Shown: one piece after another, positions 1 to 10,686 of the stretch
Position numbering within the stretch: position 1 is the first letter of the stretch
How the letters are laid out: the number at the start of each line of letters is the position of its first letter
Notes under the pieces: generated by a model
What the model was told of the DNA's origin: nothing
The model's input: the letters and a program-made list of their open reading frames with translations, nothing else
The model's database searches: none
Translations under genes and position numbers: made by a program
DNA from: Symsagittifera roscoffensis
Taxonomy: Eukaryota > Xenacoelomorpha > Acoela > Convolutidae
Assembly (NCBI RefSeq): GCF_963678635.1
Contig: NC_087062.1
Location: 24,386,177 to 24,450,176, forward strand
Direction: 5' to 3'
Length of the DNA: 64,000 nt

Positions 1-1571
1 ATCAATAAAAATGTTTGCTTTTGTTAATAATCGATGCATTTTTCTTCAATTTATTACCTCTCACGCTAAGTGAAGCACAAAGTGGCGCATTTTAAGACTG
101 GAAACGCAATACTAAGAGCATATCTTTTGCCTCAATTCAATTTGGAGCTATTTATTTTGCCGCTAACGCTTATATCACAAAAAATGTCACGCTCTTTTTT
201 ATCCTAAAAAGGCCAAATGGGCTGTTTTCAAACTCTGATATTTTTACAAAAACAACCACAAGTAATTTTTTCAAAAGTGATTTCACGGCATCAACATCTT
301 TCAGATGATAAAAACAAATCTTGTCAAAAATCGCTAGTTATAAAGTCGAAATTTGTCTGGAGAAAAAAATTCCATTGACAAATATTCCGTCACTTTCTTC
401 GAAAGTCGGAACAATACATTTTTAATAAGGCCAAGCAAGCAGGCTTTTTTTAGAAAGATAAGCCAAGAAAATTTAATTTAACTCCAATGAAAATAATTTT
501 CAAAAATTTTAGTGCTATCATAGGAAAAAAACTTAGCAAAACTTAGAAATATTTTTTCTGGTAATTTTTCAACTAAAACCGTTTCCGATTTGGTTCTTTT
601 ACTGATACTGTCGAATATGCCTCAATTCTATCTTTTTGTCCGATTTTTTATATCACACGACTCACAAAAATCAACACTGAAAAAAAATCATGGAAAAATT
701 TTTTAAGTGTTTTTTTAGCATGGTCAGAATATTCTCTGCTGCTTGCACATTAACCGGCTATCCTTTTCACTGTATGAAAAAGTCTGCAAAAGAAAGTATT
801 TCTTATGGCTATAAGAAAACCTGATGAAAAACTAGACCGTGTATATATTCCGTTAATTTTATGGAAACTAACTGGTATCGTGACATATTTATATCACTAC
901 GGAGATGTTAAATGACGGTTGTGTCTTATAAAATTTCAGAGCCAGCCAACAAACTATGACAAGTCAGGGCCGATAAGAAAGTTACAACAATTTAAAGACA
1001 GCCATTTTGTATAAAATTCTAAAAAAAAAACCTACTTGAAACACGTGGCCTCAAATGAATGATTGATGGCACTCGAAAGTAATAGAAGCCGAGAAATTTT
1101 CTCTTACCCAGATAAGGGAAAACGGTTGGCTGAAATCAAAGCTAATTATTGTCAAAATTATTTTAAGTATAAGTGAAGGGTTCTGTAATTAGGACGCTCT
1201 CAGTAATATTTTTAACATCCTTATAAGTAAAATGATTCTGTTTTGGGACCCTTGGAACCAGCATAGCGGTCACTCAAAAAAGGATGGGTTTCAGATTGAT
1301 ATTTAAAAGCAACCTCGCGGTAATGAAGCTACTTTCACTAAATGCCTCAAAGCAAACATCAGTTTTATGGTATAACTTATAACTTTAAGCAAAAAAGGAC
1401 GCGAAAAACAAATAGGAGGAAAATCTTTAACTCAAAGATTAAAAAACCATATCGATTTTATGCGTCAAACCGAGCGCCGAAAAAAATAGCTTTATAGTTA
1501 ATTTTTTCCTCTTCGAAAGTCCGAAACAATAAATTTCGAATAAAAACGATAACTAATAAAAAAATACTGAC
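1..1571. other. Intron of the PKG gene, no exon seen
   Basis: AT-rich intron sequence downstream of the kinase glycine-loop exon. At about 350-412 it holds the end of a reverse-orientation copy of the HINE-like repeat (ATTCCGTCACTTTC then GAAAGTCGGAAC). At about 733-770 it holds the alternative repeat tail ending ACCGGCTATCCTT. No kinase exon was recognised on the minus strand. Confidence 0.6.
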
Positions 1572-1755
1572 CAAGTCGACCCTTCCGAAGCCGCCTTGTC
1601 CGATGGTTCCGATGTGGAACAGGTCTCCCATCTTCACATTCTGGAACTCCTCCGGGAAGGCGACGTCATCCCTGGTGGATAAGTCCACGTTCCGGGTGTC
1701 ACTGTACTTCTTGTTCTTGATCTCCTGCAAGGGTCCAATAAGCTCAATGAAGTTG
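1572..1755 (-). CDS. PRKG1: PKG exon: linker and kinase glycine loop
   Basis: The 184-nt exon is bounded by CTATTTCAG and donor GTCAGT. It encodes NFIELIGPLQEIKNKKYSDT, a charged linker (RNVDLSTRDDVAFPEE) and FQNVKMGDLFHIGTIGQGGF followed by GRVDL. GxGGFGRV is the ATP-binding glycine-rich loop of AGC-family kinases. FIELIG corresponds to the C-terminal helix of CNB-B. The exon leaves phase 0, so the next exon should start with the Val of the kinase beta-2 strand. No exon carrying the catalytic Lys, HRD or DFG motifs could be seen between 1 and 1571. Confidence 0.93.
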
Positions 1756-2096
1756 CTGAAATAGTATAATCAAACATAGAAGGAATCATAACTTCTGTTG
1801 ACGTGAAGGGTAGGGCCAGCATGTGCTTAAGATTTCTACCGCTAATCAAGCGCGATTGACCTTTAATCGAGGTCAAAAAACTGAATTAAAAACACTGACA
1901 AACTGTTCTAGACACTCGTCTTTTAATTCAAAGAATCGAAGTTCGAAAAATTCTTGTGCATGAATGATCTGTAGCTATAATGTCTTTTTCAAGTTAACGA
2001 TTTTGCGTGAAAACAACAAAGTTTTCATAAATTTCAGCCCCTAATTTATTCTAAAAAATACTTTTTCATGCTAGAAAATTTGCAATAAGTTCGAAC

Positions 2097-2162
2097 CTTC
2101 TGTCAATTTGCACACATTCGACTTCTGTTTCTGTGATGATTGAGGCGGTTCTTCTGTCTTCG
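2097..2162 (-). CDS. PRKG1: PKG micro-exon: second half of CNB-B cassette
   Basis: This 66-nt exon was found by asking what must join FGEKALV to the linker. After TTTGTTTCAG the phase-matched reading gives EDRRTASIITETEVECVQID plus R, then donor GTTCGA. EDRRTAS supplies the Arg-Thr pair of the CNB-B phosphate-binding cassette (EDVRTAN in vertebrates). CVQIDR is the final strand leading into the C helix. Phases (1 nt in, 2 nt out) fit both neighbours, and AG|C encodes Ser to give IDRSNFIELIG. Confidence 0.9.
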
Positions 2163-3824
2163 CTGAAACAAAAACAAAAAATTTAACTTCTTTTTTTTCT
2201 CTGAGTCGTTTTTATACATGCACGTGTAGGCTCTTCGATGTGAGAAAAGCAGCTCAAATCACAACTTCATTCAATGAAGTAAGTGATAAGAATATTGCCC
2301 GTCTTCTCATTGGGTGCTCGGACATTAATTAGGAACAAGTGCTTTCATTAATATCGAAATTACGAACACATTTACTTCTGATCATTGAAAAAAATCACCC
2401 AAGTAGGGTTCGTTAAATTGAATTTCATTCAAACTTATTGCCCCGTATTTGATTTGACACTTCGCGCATTTTGCTGATTTAATCTGAGCAACCATATTTG
2501 AAGAGCTTCCAAATTAGATCAATTGATAAAAAGGAGAAACTAATTGAGAACAATTTCGTAGAACAACCCAAAAAAAAATTTGCATAAGGTCGAATTTAAA
2601 TCTACTGAATTTAAAGAGGGCAAAAATAGCTGATTTTAAACACGATAAATCGAACCGAAATTGAGATTAAAAAAACGCCCTCAGTCCCTGTTTTTGCCTC
2701 CTCTCATTGAAAAAGAGAGGATTTGTTTTACTAAGTAAAAACAGAAGGGTAAATTTATTCAAGAGGAACGACCCATAGCTTAAAGCACTAAAACATTAAA
2801 ACACGTTTTTAAATTAGCTGGGTTTTTAGCAGAATATATTGAAAAGCTTTTTAAGTTTATCAGAATATATTGAAAAATCAGTACATGAAAAAATCAGTAC
2901 ATGAAAAAAATGAAAAGCGGAAAATGCTTCCAGTAATTGCTCCAAATGAACTCGCAAGGATTAGATTAGAGTTTTGCATATTTGCAGATTAAACGCTCTT
3001 TGAGAATCCGCTTTTCCCCTTGCTGGGAAATATAGGATTTGACAATCTTTGGTGAGCAGTCAGTTTGAAGATAAAACTCGCAGCTATCTTAAACACTACG
3101 CTTTTGAGTATAAAGTATCATGAAAAAGTGTATACTATCTCAAAAAATGTGTACATTTTACAAAAAAAAGTAAAATGTAAAACTGGCAGCTATCTCAAAA
3201 AACTTGCTGCTATAAGACCTCCTCAAAGCCGAATTTGCAATAGCTCATTGCAAAACTAAAATCTCAAAATGGGTCCCATCTAAGTGGGTGGTATAACGAA
3301 TGTCGGGTCTTGTTAACCTTTTTCTCCCTTTTGCAAAGGGCAAAGGGGGGATTCATTACAAAATTTATATATGCTTAACTGATCACTTCTTTATTATACG
3401 GGGAGGGGGGGGGGGGAGGTTGGCTTCTCTACTTGCCTGTATTTGAATATACCAACTCTCAGCCGACCGAACAGTATAATTTTTAAAAAGTTCATTTGGC
3501 ATCAATTATACTGACCACTTCGAGGGGAGCGCAATCCAATTTTTTTAAAAACATCCTATCGAATCAATTATAAGACCATTTTCATTTAAAAAGTTGGACA
3601 AATCAGCAGGCACCATTGGTTATCACAAAACTACTTGGCCTAACAGTATTCGATCCGTGGTCTGAATAGACTAATACTTACAAACTCTAGACTACACATT
3701 CAGATTTGAGTTTCGTTACAATCAATTAACTTTTATGTAGAAGTTCTGAATTTCTTTGCAGACTCATAGGATTCCGACAGGATTCGAACCTATGAGAAGT
3801 AGTTTTTTAAATCAATTAACTGAC
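2163..3824. other. PKG intron with G-run and tRNA-like 3' fragment
   Basis: Between the two CNB-B exons. At 3400-3420 there is a G-run interrupted by single A residues. At about 3775-3800 the minus strand reads AGGTTCGAATCCT, a T-arm-like (box B) match with no recognisable tRNA 5' half, so it is at most a fragment. A short direct duplication (AATCAGTACATGAAAAA twice) lies near 2875-2910. Confidence 0.5.
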
Positions 3825-3997
3825 CACACGAGTGCTTTCTCCCCAAAATAGTCCCCCTTCTGCAAGTGTCTGATGAGGACTGGGAGTCCAGTCTGGGGGT
3901 GTGTCTGCATGACCTTGACCTTGCCCTGTCTGATTATGTAGAATGTCTCCCCGTACGCATTCTCCCTGATGATGTACTCTTCAGGTGCAAAGTGACA
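3825..3997 (-). CDS. PRKG1: PKG exon: core of cGMP-binding domain B
   Basis: The 173-nt exon starts in phase 0 after CATGCTCCAG and ends two bases into a codon before GTCAGT. It encodes CHFAPEEYIIRENAYGETFY, IIRQGKVKVMQTHPQTGLPV and LIRHLQKGDYFGEKALV. These are the beta strands of CNB-B, the invariant Gly of AYGETFY, and the first half of the second phosphate-binding cassette (FGEKAL). The split codon TG|C gives Cys where known PKGs usually have Gly (FGEKALVCEDRRTAS). The intron upstream, about 4.9 kb, is the longest in the visible gene and holds several repeat copies. Confidence 0.94.
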
Positions 3998-6900
3998 CTG
4001 GAGCATGAAAAATAAGAAACTATTTTTTTTTCAAAATTTTTTACAAGATTTGCTGTTCTCCATTTGAGCAGTTACGATGTTCATTCTCTATGAGTTTCCT
4101 TTTTCTTATCCGATTTGAAGAAAAGTAAGTATCAAAGTTATTGGCAAATTTTTTTTATATGATGGAAGAAAAAATTAAAGCCGCGTATCTTACGGTGGAT
4201 CCTTCTCAGTTTATTTTTCAAAAACTGCCCAAAGTTATGCGGACTTACTAAATTATTTTTGCGATGACTAAAGAGCTTGATTCCAAAAAGAGATCGCCTT
4301 GATATTTTAGGCTTTCAAAAAAAGATTATCACCATAGCAACTAATTTGAAATTGGGTCAGTCCTTAAATGCTCAAAAACTGGGGATCAGTTTATGAGGTT
4401 AAAAAAAGGTTAAAATGAAAAAAGAAACCCCTAATTTTTGTCGCATTCACGCTTTAATGAGCTCAAAAATGAAACCGGAGCTAAAAGGCAACTTGAACCC
4501 ATTCACGTGACTCTTTTGAACCTCAAGTTAATTTCTTCTTTTCCTGATATCCATTCATTGGGTAATTAACTATGCCCACCTCAAATAAAATTACCATTCA
4601 AAACGATATTGAACCTTTTTGAAGCAGCGGAAATGCGGAAGTCGATATTATTTTCAGTGGTATTAGCATCACTAGGAGACTTTTGAAAAGTCTATCGCAA
4701 CAAGGGTTGCAAGTTTCTGTGCAAGCTCAGAGTAAATTAGAAACTGTTTTGATCAATGAAGATTGAAGATATTTGTATATAATGGGCAAATAAATTGGTC
4801 AGAAATGAATAATTTACATTTGTTTTTCTGCGCAATAGAAGGTCGTAACAAAAAAATCCTAGGTAAAAATCATTGTTTTAATTTGAATTTAAAACAAATT
4901 TTTCTCTCAAATTATTTGCAACCAAGAAGCAGCTTACTTGACTAACTTCCTTGACACTTAAAAAACGATGCAAAACCGCAATTTTTATTTTAAAAGAAGT
5001 TTTTTTTAATAATAGAGAAGTTTTCATGTAGCAGATGAACTGAATATTCAAGACATCAAACCACTTGATGTATTCACATGATGTATTCGCTTGATCTTTT
5101 AAGCAAACATGAATGTGATTAGCACACTTATCAAATCGAAACAAGATATACTTTTTTCATCTAAGCAACTTGTCTAATAATATCAATGAATTGCTATGGT
5201 CAACTTGCTTCATTTTGGAAGCACAGATTGAAGAAACTATTTCTGCCTATTTGGAAGTAATAATAACAAGACTTCTCTTATCAGAATGAAGCCCTCAATG
5301 TTCTGACTGCCTTTGAATGTCTATGGAGCAGTAAAAGCATGAAAAAATTGAATGTAATAAAAATAAAATGATTTTTTTTTAATTTGAAAATTTTTGTAAA
5401 ATCCATCCCCCAAAACGCCATATGAAGTACAAACTTCGCTCCTAGCAACAAATTAATTATGGCAAATAAGCTTCTTTCGACCAATTTGGAACGATTTCTA
5501 AGAAGGATTAAATCTCCGCTTACGCGTTAATAGCGCGAATTATATCACGCGTTAATTGTCCCAAAATGGCCAAAATGGCAATCTTTAAACCCCCATAATT
5601 TTACGAAAAACAATCACAGTTGAAAAATCTTTTCAAATTTAAGCTCAGGACAACACGCGTCAAATATGTTAGTTAAAAAATTGAAATTTGTCTTAATGTT
5701 ACCTAAAAATGTTACCTAAAAAATCGAAAATTCGAGAAAAAAAAACACCCGAGCACAAACATTCCGTTACTTTCGTTACGAAAGTCGGAACAATAATAAA
5801 TTGTTTCCAAGTGTTGCTAGGGAAGGCAACGGGTAATGATTCAAAACTGTTGAACTTTTAATTTAAAAATCAAAATATTGTGCAGCTGCTTATTGCTGTT
5901 GTCACTGCACGGGTTTTTCTTAGAATTCGAGCAACTTTTAATAAATGACTGCTTTTTAGTTTTTGTTTTTTAAAATAATGTTTTACTAACTTTTCAAACA
6001 AATTTGTTATCACCGGTGGTCAGAAACATTTAAATTAGGTTTTCTCAAACACGTGAACGAGAAAAAGGCATCAATCAATTGAGGTGTGTAGGCTACAGCA
6101 ATCATGATACCTCTTGTAGATATGAGCCAACTATATCAGTCGAAAGAAACCACGTTTTTTTTATTTTTAAAATTGACTAGTTGAGAAAACTGAGTCAATT
6201 TTTACAAAAAAACTGTTTTTTGAACCATGATTGTGGTCAGAACAATCTGTGGTTTTTGCACAGCATTTGTTCTATTGTGTTTAAATTATAGTTTTATCGG
6301 ATTGGAACAGTAAACACACAAAAAACGATCCTTCATGCACAAAATTAGTTTTTTTTTAGCTGGGTTAAAATGTAAGCAGCAATTTCACTAAGCAATCAAT
6401 GTTTCTGTTAGACAAGTTTGAAAGAAACAAAGTTGACAAGTTGGAACAAAGCTGGTTAAATGAAACAAAAAATGTTTCAATTTGAAAATTCAGTTTTCTA
6501 AAATGCAATTCTATGATAGCATGGAAGAAGATTCAAGCAATTGATGATTTGCATATACAGTTCAGCCACTTCAACACGCATGTTTAGAAAATCTGGCGAA
6601 AAATTCTTCCAATTAAAAATTCTTAAATGTCTTTTACTCAAATAACCCTATTTTAAAAAATTATAATTTTAATGAATTTAGCCGAGCGAGTTGCTTTTTG
6701 TTTTTATTTTTCTTGACAGAGAAATTTGTTTTATGCCAAGCAACAACGATGATTGTAGAGTGATCGAAAGTTCCGGACATGAAAGTTGCAACTCTTAGTT
6801 TTTAAAGAAAAGAAAGCGTTTGCAAATTTTTTGGCGTTTTCTATACAACAACCAAAATTTTATGACTATTTTTTGACATATGATGGACAAAACCTACGAA

Positions 6901-8873
6901 ATAGATTATTTAAGATCGCTGAGTTTATAGACATATTTATAAGTTTTAACTAGCCAGTTTTAAACTGAGATTTTTATAATAACTTGAAATTTTATAACAT
7001 CATGAGCTAAAACTTCAAAAACATGTTCACGCATGATTATTTTGGTAAATTAATAGAATTTGAAAACTGCCATTGTGGTCACTTCGGACAACTAACGCGC
7101 AACAAGTTTCGCGCTATTAACTCGTAAGCGTTGATTCAACCCCACTCAAAAATGCAACAAGCTAACAACAGGTTGCAATTTTCTCAAATACCAGCAGGCT
7201 TGTTATGTTTATAGAGTTTATGGAAGTAATTCTACTTAAATAATTAGAATTACTACCCTATCAACTTCTCCTCTAGCTTGCTATCTAACTGGTCTTTGTC
7301 ACTTCATAAATTACTTTCTTCTCAATCATCTTAAGAAAACTGTTTGTATCAGGACGAAGCCTTGAAAGATCCGACTGCCTTTTAGGCTCTTTGAAGCAGT
7401 ATTGGCTTTAAAAAAAATCTGGTTCAATTTAAAAAAAAACTTAATTTCTTTATTGAAACTTTTGGAAAAAAAACGTTCTCTATTTTTTTGTTATGTGTTG
7501 TACAAAAAGTCATAATTCGCAAAGAGCAAATTAATAAACAAATCAAATAGCATGGTATAAAACGCTAAGTTAAAAGGTAGAAAAATGACTGACCAAAAAC
7601 ACCACATCAACCATAATTATTCCGCTTTTTCTTCGATAGTCGAAACAATTAGCATATTAAAACAAAATTTGTTATTCCGGATTTCAATGCAGCACATATG
7701 CTTCTCAGTTTGATATCACAGTTGAAATGTTTCACTTACAAATGTGATTAAAAAACAATGACATCATGTTGTGAGGTTCAGTTTTTTTTTGCAGCCAGAT
7801 TGCTATTTATGCTGCAAACAAACAAAACAAATGTAGCTGAGTCAAATACCCTGGGGCAATTCAACATGGAAATAGGAGATACCTCTCATAATACATGAAG
7901 AAGAGGAAACCAAGCAAAATTACAAGGAGTTTTTAATGAGCTTAACAGAGGTAGAAGCAACATTTACAATTGCAAAAATGGAGTTTTTAATGAGCTTAAT
8001 GAGCTTAACAAGGAGTTTTTAATGAGCTTAATGAGCTTAACAACGAGTCTTTAATGAGACTAATAGAAGTAGAAGCAATATTTACAATTGCAAAAATGAA
8101 AGCCATCAAAAATCTCAAAAGTTTAAAAAATAAAGTTAAAGGAAATTAACTTCCTTATATAGTATATCAATTGGATTGAATTTTTCTTTTAACGCTGCCA
8201 ATCCGCTAGCAGCACGATATCCATCACTCGTAAATTATTACATTATGGCAATTTTGAACCCCTCATAATTTTAATAAAAATAATCACAGGTAAAAAACTA
8301 TCCTTTTAGTTTTTTAGCTCACGAAAACAATATTTTTCAAAAGATATAAAAAACAATTTCGTTAAAAAGGCGATTTGAAAACTTGAAATTTTTCTAGGAA
8401 AAAAACCACCCGAGCACATGCATTTCATCACCTTTTTTAAAGAGAAAAATTTGAATTCAGTTTTTAATTTTATCCGTCCACAAGCTATTTAAAGTATAAA
8501 GGTATATACTTTGAGTGTGCTTACGTATCATTATGAGTCATTGCTTGTCTCGGTTCAATTTGGAATTGTTCAGTTTGCCGCTTGCGCTTTAAATGAATGA
8601 AACATATTGCGGGTTAACTATCGCAATTCGAATTATACTCGTCAAAGTAGTCCCAAATTCGAACACTATATTTTTGCAAAAAGTTCAGATAAACTATATT
8701 TTTTGAAAATTGAGCTCTAGGCAACAATTTTTTGATAACGTTATTTTTCTTTCTTTTAAAACACCTTCAAAATGTATTGTTGAAAAGTTGAAAAATTACC
8801 ACCCAAAGCATATCTATTTCGCACTTTTTCCAAAACTTGGATGAATAAAACAAAACAGACAAAATGAACTTAC
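3998..8873. other. Large PKG intron dominated by repeats
   Basis: This 4.9-kb intron contains one well-preserved reverse HINE-like copy (5265-5792), a degenerate forward copy (about 6830-7200) and degenerate reverse copies (7352-7650, about 8160-8440, about 8470-8840). A local tandem array of AATGAGCTTAA motifs lies at 7926-8098. No coding potential is evident. Confidence 0.6.
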
Positions 8874-8937
8874 AAAGTCGACACAGTAGACCAGTTTGTT
8901 CATCACTTCGATCGGAAGCTCTTTGAGAAGTGGCACA
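8874..8937 (-). CDS. PRKG1: PKG exon: start of cGMP-binding domain B
   Basis: The 64-nt exon sits between TTTTTTTAG and a consensus donor GTAAGT. It encodes VPLLKELPIEVMNKLVYCVD plus F, the N-terminal helix of CNB-B, and leaves phase 0. The next exon starts CHFAPEEYIIRE, giving the expected order helix, then EEYIIR strand. A decayed repeat copy (about 8470-8840) ends about 35 bp inside the downstream intron, so the insertion sits very close to the splice donor. Confidence 0.9.
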
Positions 8938-9416
8938 CTAAAAAAATCGAAACACCTGGTAATTAAATTTGATTTTCCTGAATTATAAAATGACTGAATA
9001 AAATGGCACTCACTTTTTGTAGTCAAAATTTTATTTAAATGCTCCCTTTACTTTTTGGTTGATTAGGGAGCATAAAATTAATATACACCCGATTCTTTCG
9101 TGTTATCTCCACATAAATATACGTTGTCTGCAATACCTGAGGGAAAAAAAACTTGAAACAATGAGCAGAGTGAGTGCTTTCAAGATCATTAAACTCGATT
9201 TATTTTTTTTTTTTGAAAAATAGCGGGATGTTATTGAACTGATACTACTATTTATAAAACAACGCGCAATAACAGCAAAATTAGGAACAAAATTTTTATT
9301 CACGCAGTTAAAGGAAACCTTTGGTTCGCCAGTTTTCACAGCCATCTTGATTTCCAAAAATTTCCAGTCTAGTGACTCATTTCTGATGAGTTGTTTACAA
9401 ACGAATTTGTTGCTAC

Positions 9417-9522
9417 CTTTGTAGGAACTGTTGTATTTCATCCTCCTCCGAGAGCACGACCTTCATCATGATCTTCTGGAAGCTCACTCGCTCTATCTTC
9501 CACAGCCGCGAGTACGTCAGGG
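9417..9522 (-). CDS. PRKG1: PKG exon: end of CNB-A and A-B connecting helix
   Basis: The 106-nt exon lies between CTTTTTCAG and the donor GTAGCA. It encodes LTYSRLWKIERVSFQKIMMK, then VVLSEEDEIQQFLQ. LWKIERVSFQKIMM is the end of the CNB-A beta roll and the alphaB/C helix, as in the LWAIDR/ER-type segment of PKGs. EEDEIQQFLQ is the start of the connecting helix to CNB-B. The split AG|T codon gives Ser and yields FLQSVPLLKELP across the next junction, which matches the FLKSVP motif of the family and fixes the donor choice. Confidence 0.92.
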
Positions 9523-9927
9523 CTGAAAAAGACGCGCAAAAAAACATCACACGCTATTCGATACAAAAATTCCCGGAAAACTAGATAGTTACACGTCAAT
9601 ATTCAACCAAATGTTCTGTACTTTTTAAAAGCGCTGTCTTTTATCATAAAATCAATTTGGTCACACCATTTTTGCAAAATCAAAAAGAGTTGGTTGACCT
9701 GTTTTGCCGAACGAAAATTTTCTGATTTTGCAGTTTGCAAATTTTCTGATTTAATATCAATACTAATTGCTATACCCTACGCTGCATACAACAGCCTATT
9801 TATTTTTACACTAAATGTATGCCACATTTAGCAAAATGGGACTTGAGAAGAAAATTTTTTCATCTATTGAAAAATAGCTCAAATCGGAAAACTGTCATTC
9901 GATATTAAAGAGAAAACGTAAATGTAC

Positions 9928-10041
9928 CCTTGACTGAAGCAGTGCGTGTGCAGTTGTAGAGGATAGCCAGTTCTCCGAACAAAGTGCCAGAGGTCAGTCT
10001 GGTCAGAGTCTTGCCCTTCTTCGACACTTCAAGCACGCCAT
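9928..10041 (-). CDS. PRKG1: PKG exon: CNB-A phosphate-binding cassette
   Basis: The 114-nt exon runs from TTGTGCAG to the donor GTACAT (2 nt in, 1 nt out). It encodes [20 protein letters not shown] and then [17 protein letters not shown]. The cassette FGELA...CTRTA has the Glu that contacts the ribose 2'-OH, the Arg that binds the cyclic phosphate and the following Thr that favours cGMP over cAMP. Site A is therefore predicted to bind cGMP. The split codon G|AT supplies the Asp of VIQDGVLEV at the junction with the preceding exon. Confidence 0.94.
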
Positions 10042-10519
10042 CTGCACAACAACAACAACAACAATCAAAAATTCACAACTGAGTTGTTGCCTTGAAACTT
10101 GACCTCATTTGCGTTTTTTTCTTTTTTTTGTCAAAAATTTTATAACTTGTATGACAATTTATGTTTTATAACTTGTTTGACCGTGCTGGCTTAATGCTAT
10201 TCTCCCAAACGATTCCAATTTGTATTTGTAAGTTTTTATAAATAACTCTGTAACAATTTGTTATTATTATTACAATGGTAGGTGAGATACCAGTTTTAAT
10301 CTAAGCTTATAAATTTTTGAAAACTGCATTTCAGAACTATTTACTTGCAGTGTCATACTCCAGACACCATTGCTGAGCTTGTTTGAAATAACAGACAATT
10401 ACTTCATGATAAGTCTGACAAGAAACGCGACTGAAGACTGACTGTGAATATTCGTTGCATGACGGAACAACTAACCCCGAATGACGCAACGACCGACTTT
10501 GAATGACGTAACAACTGAC

Positions 10520-10686
10520 CTTGAATGACGTAGAGGCAGTCTCCGATGTGTCCCTCTTGAATGACGAAATCGTCTGCGTTGAACTTGACCTCGTGCATGG
10601 CCTCCACAATCTCACCAATTTGGCTGCTCTCCAGGTGCTGCGTGAACTCATTCTGCTCAATCGCACCCGTGATCAGACTCTTAATC
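10520..10686 (-). CDS. PRKG1: PKG exon: start of cGMP-binding domain A
   Basis: The acceptor is GTTTACAG and the donor GTCAGT. The 167-nt exon has 1 nt in and 1 nt out. It encodes IKSLITGAIEQNEF, HLESSQIGEIVEAM and FVIQEGHIGDCLYVIQ: the N-terminal helices and first beta strands of CNB-A, with the conserved glycine before the turn (EGHIGD). Joining with the previous exon through GA|G gives SNEIKSLI, with the spacing between autoinhibitory segment and CNB-A expected from known PKGs and no gap. The exon is flanked by repeat-rich introns of about 0.5 and 3.6 kb. Confidence 0.93.

Noticed and set aside
3775-3800. Possible tRNA gene (AGGTTCGAATCCT on the minus strand)
   Set aside because: Only a T-arm-like stretch is present. 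No D-arm, anticodon arm or acceptor stem can be drawn.
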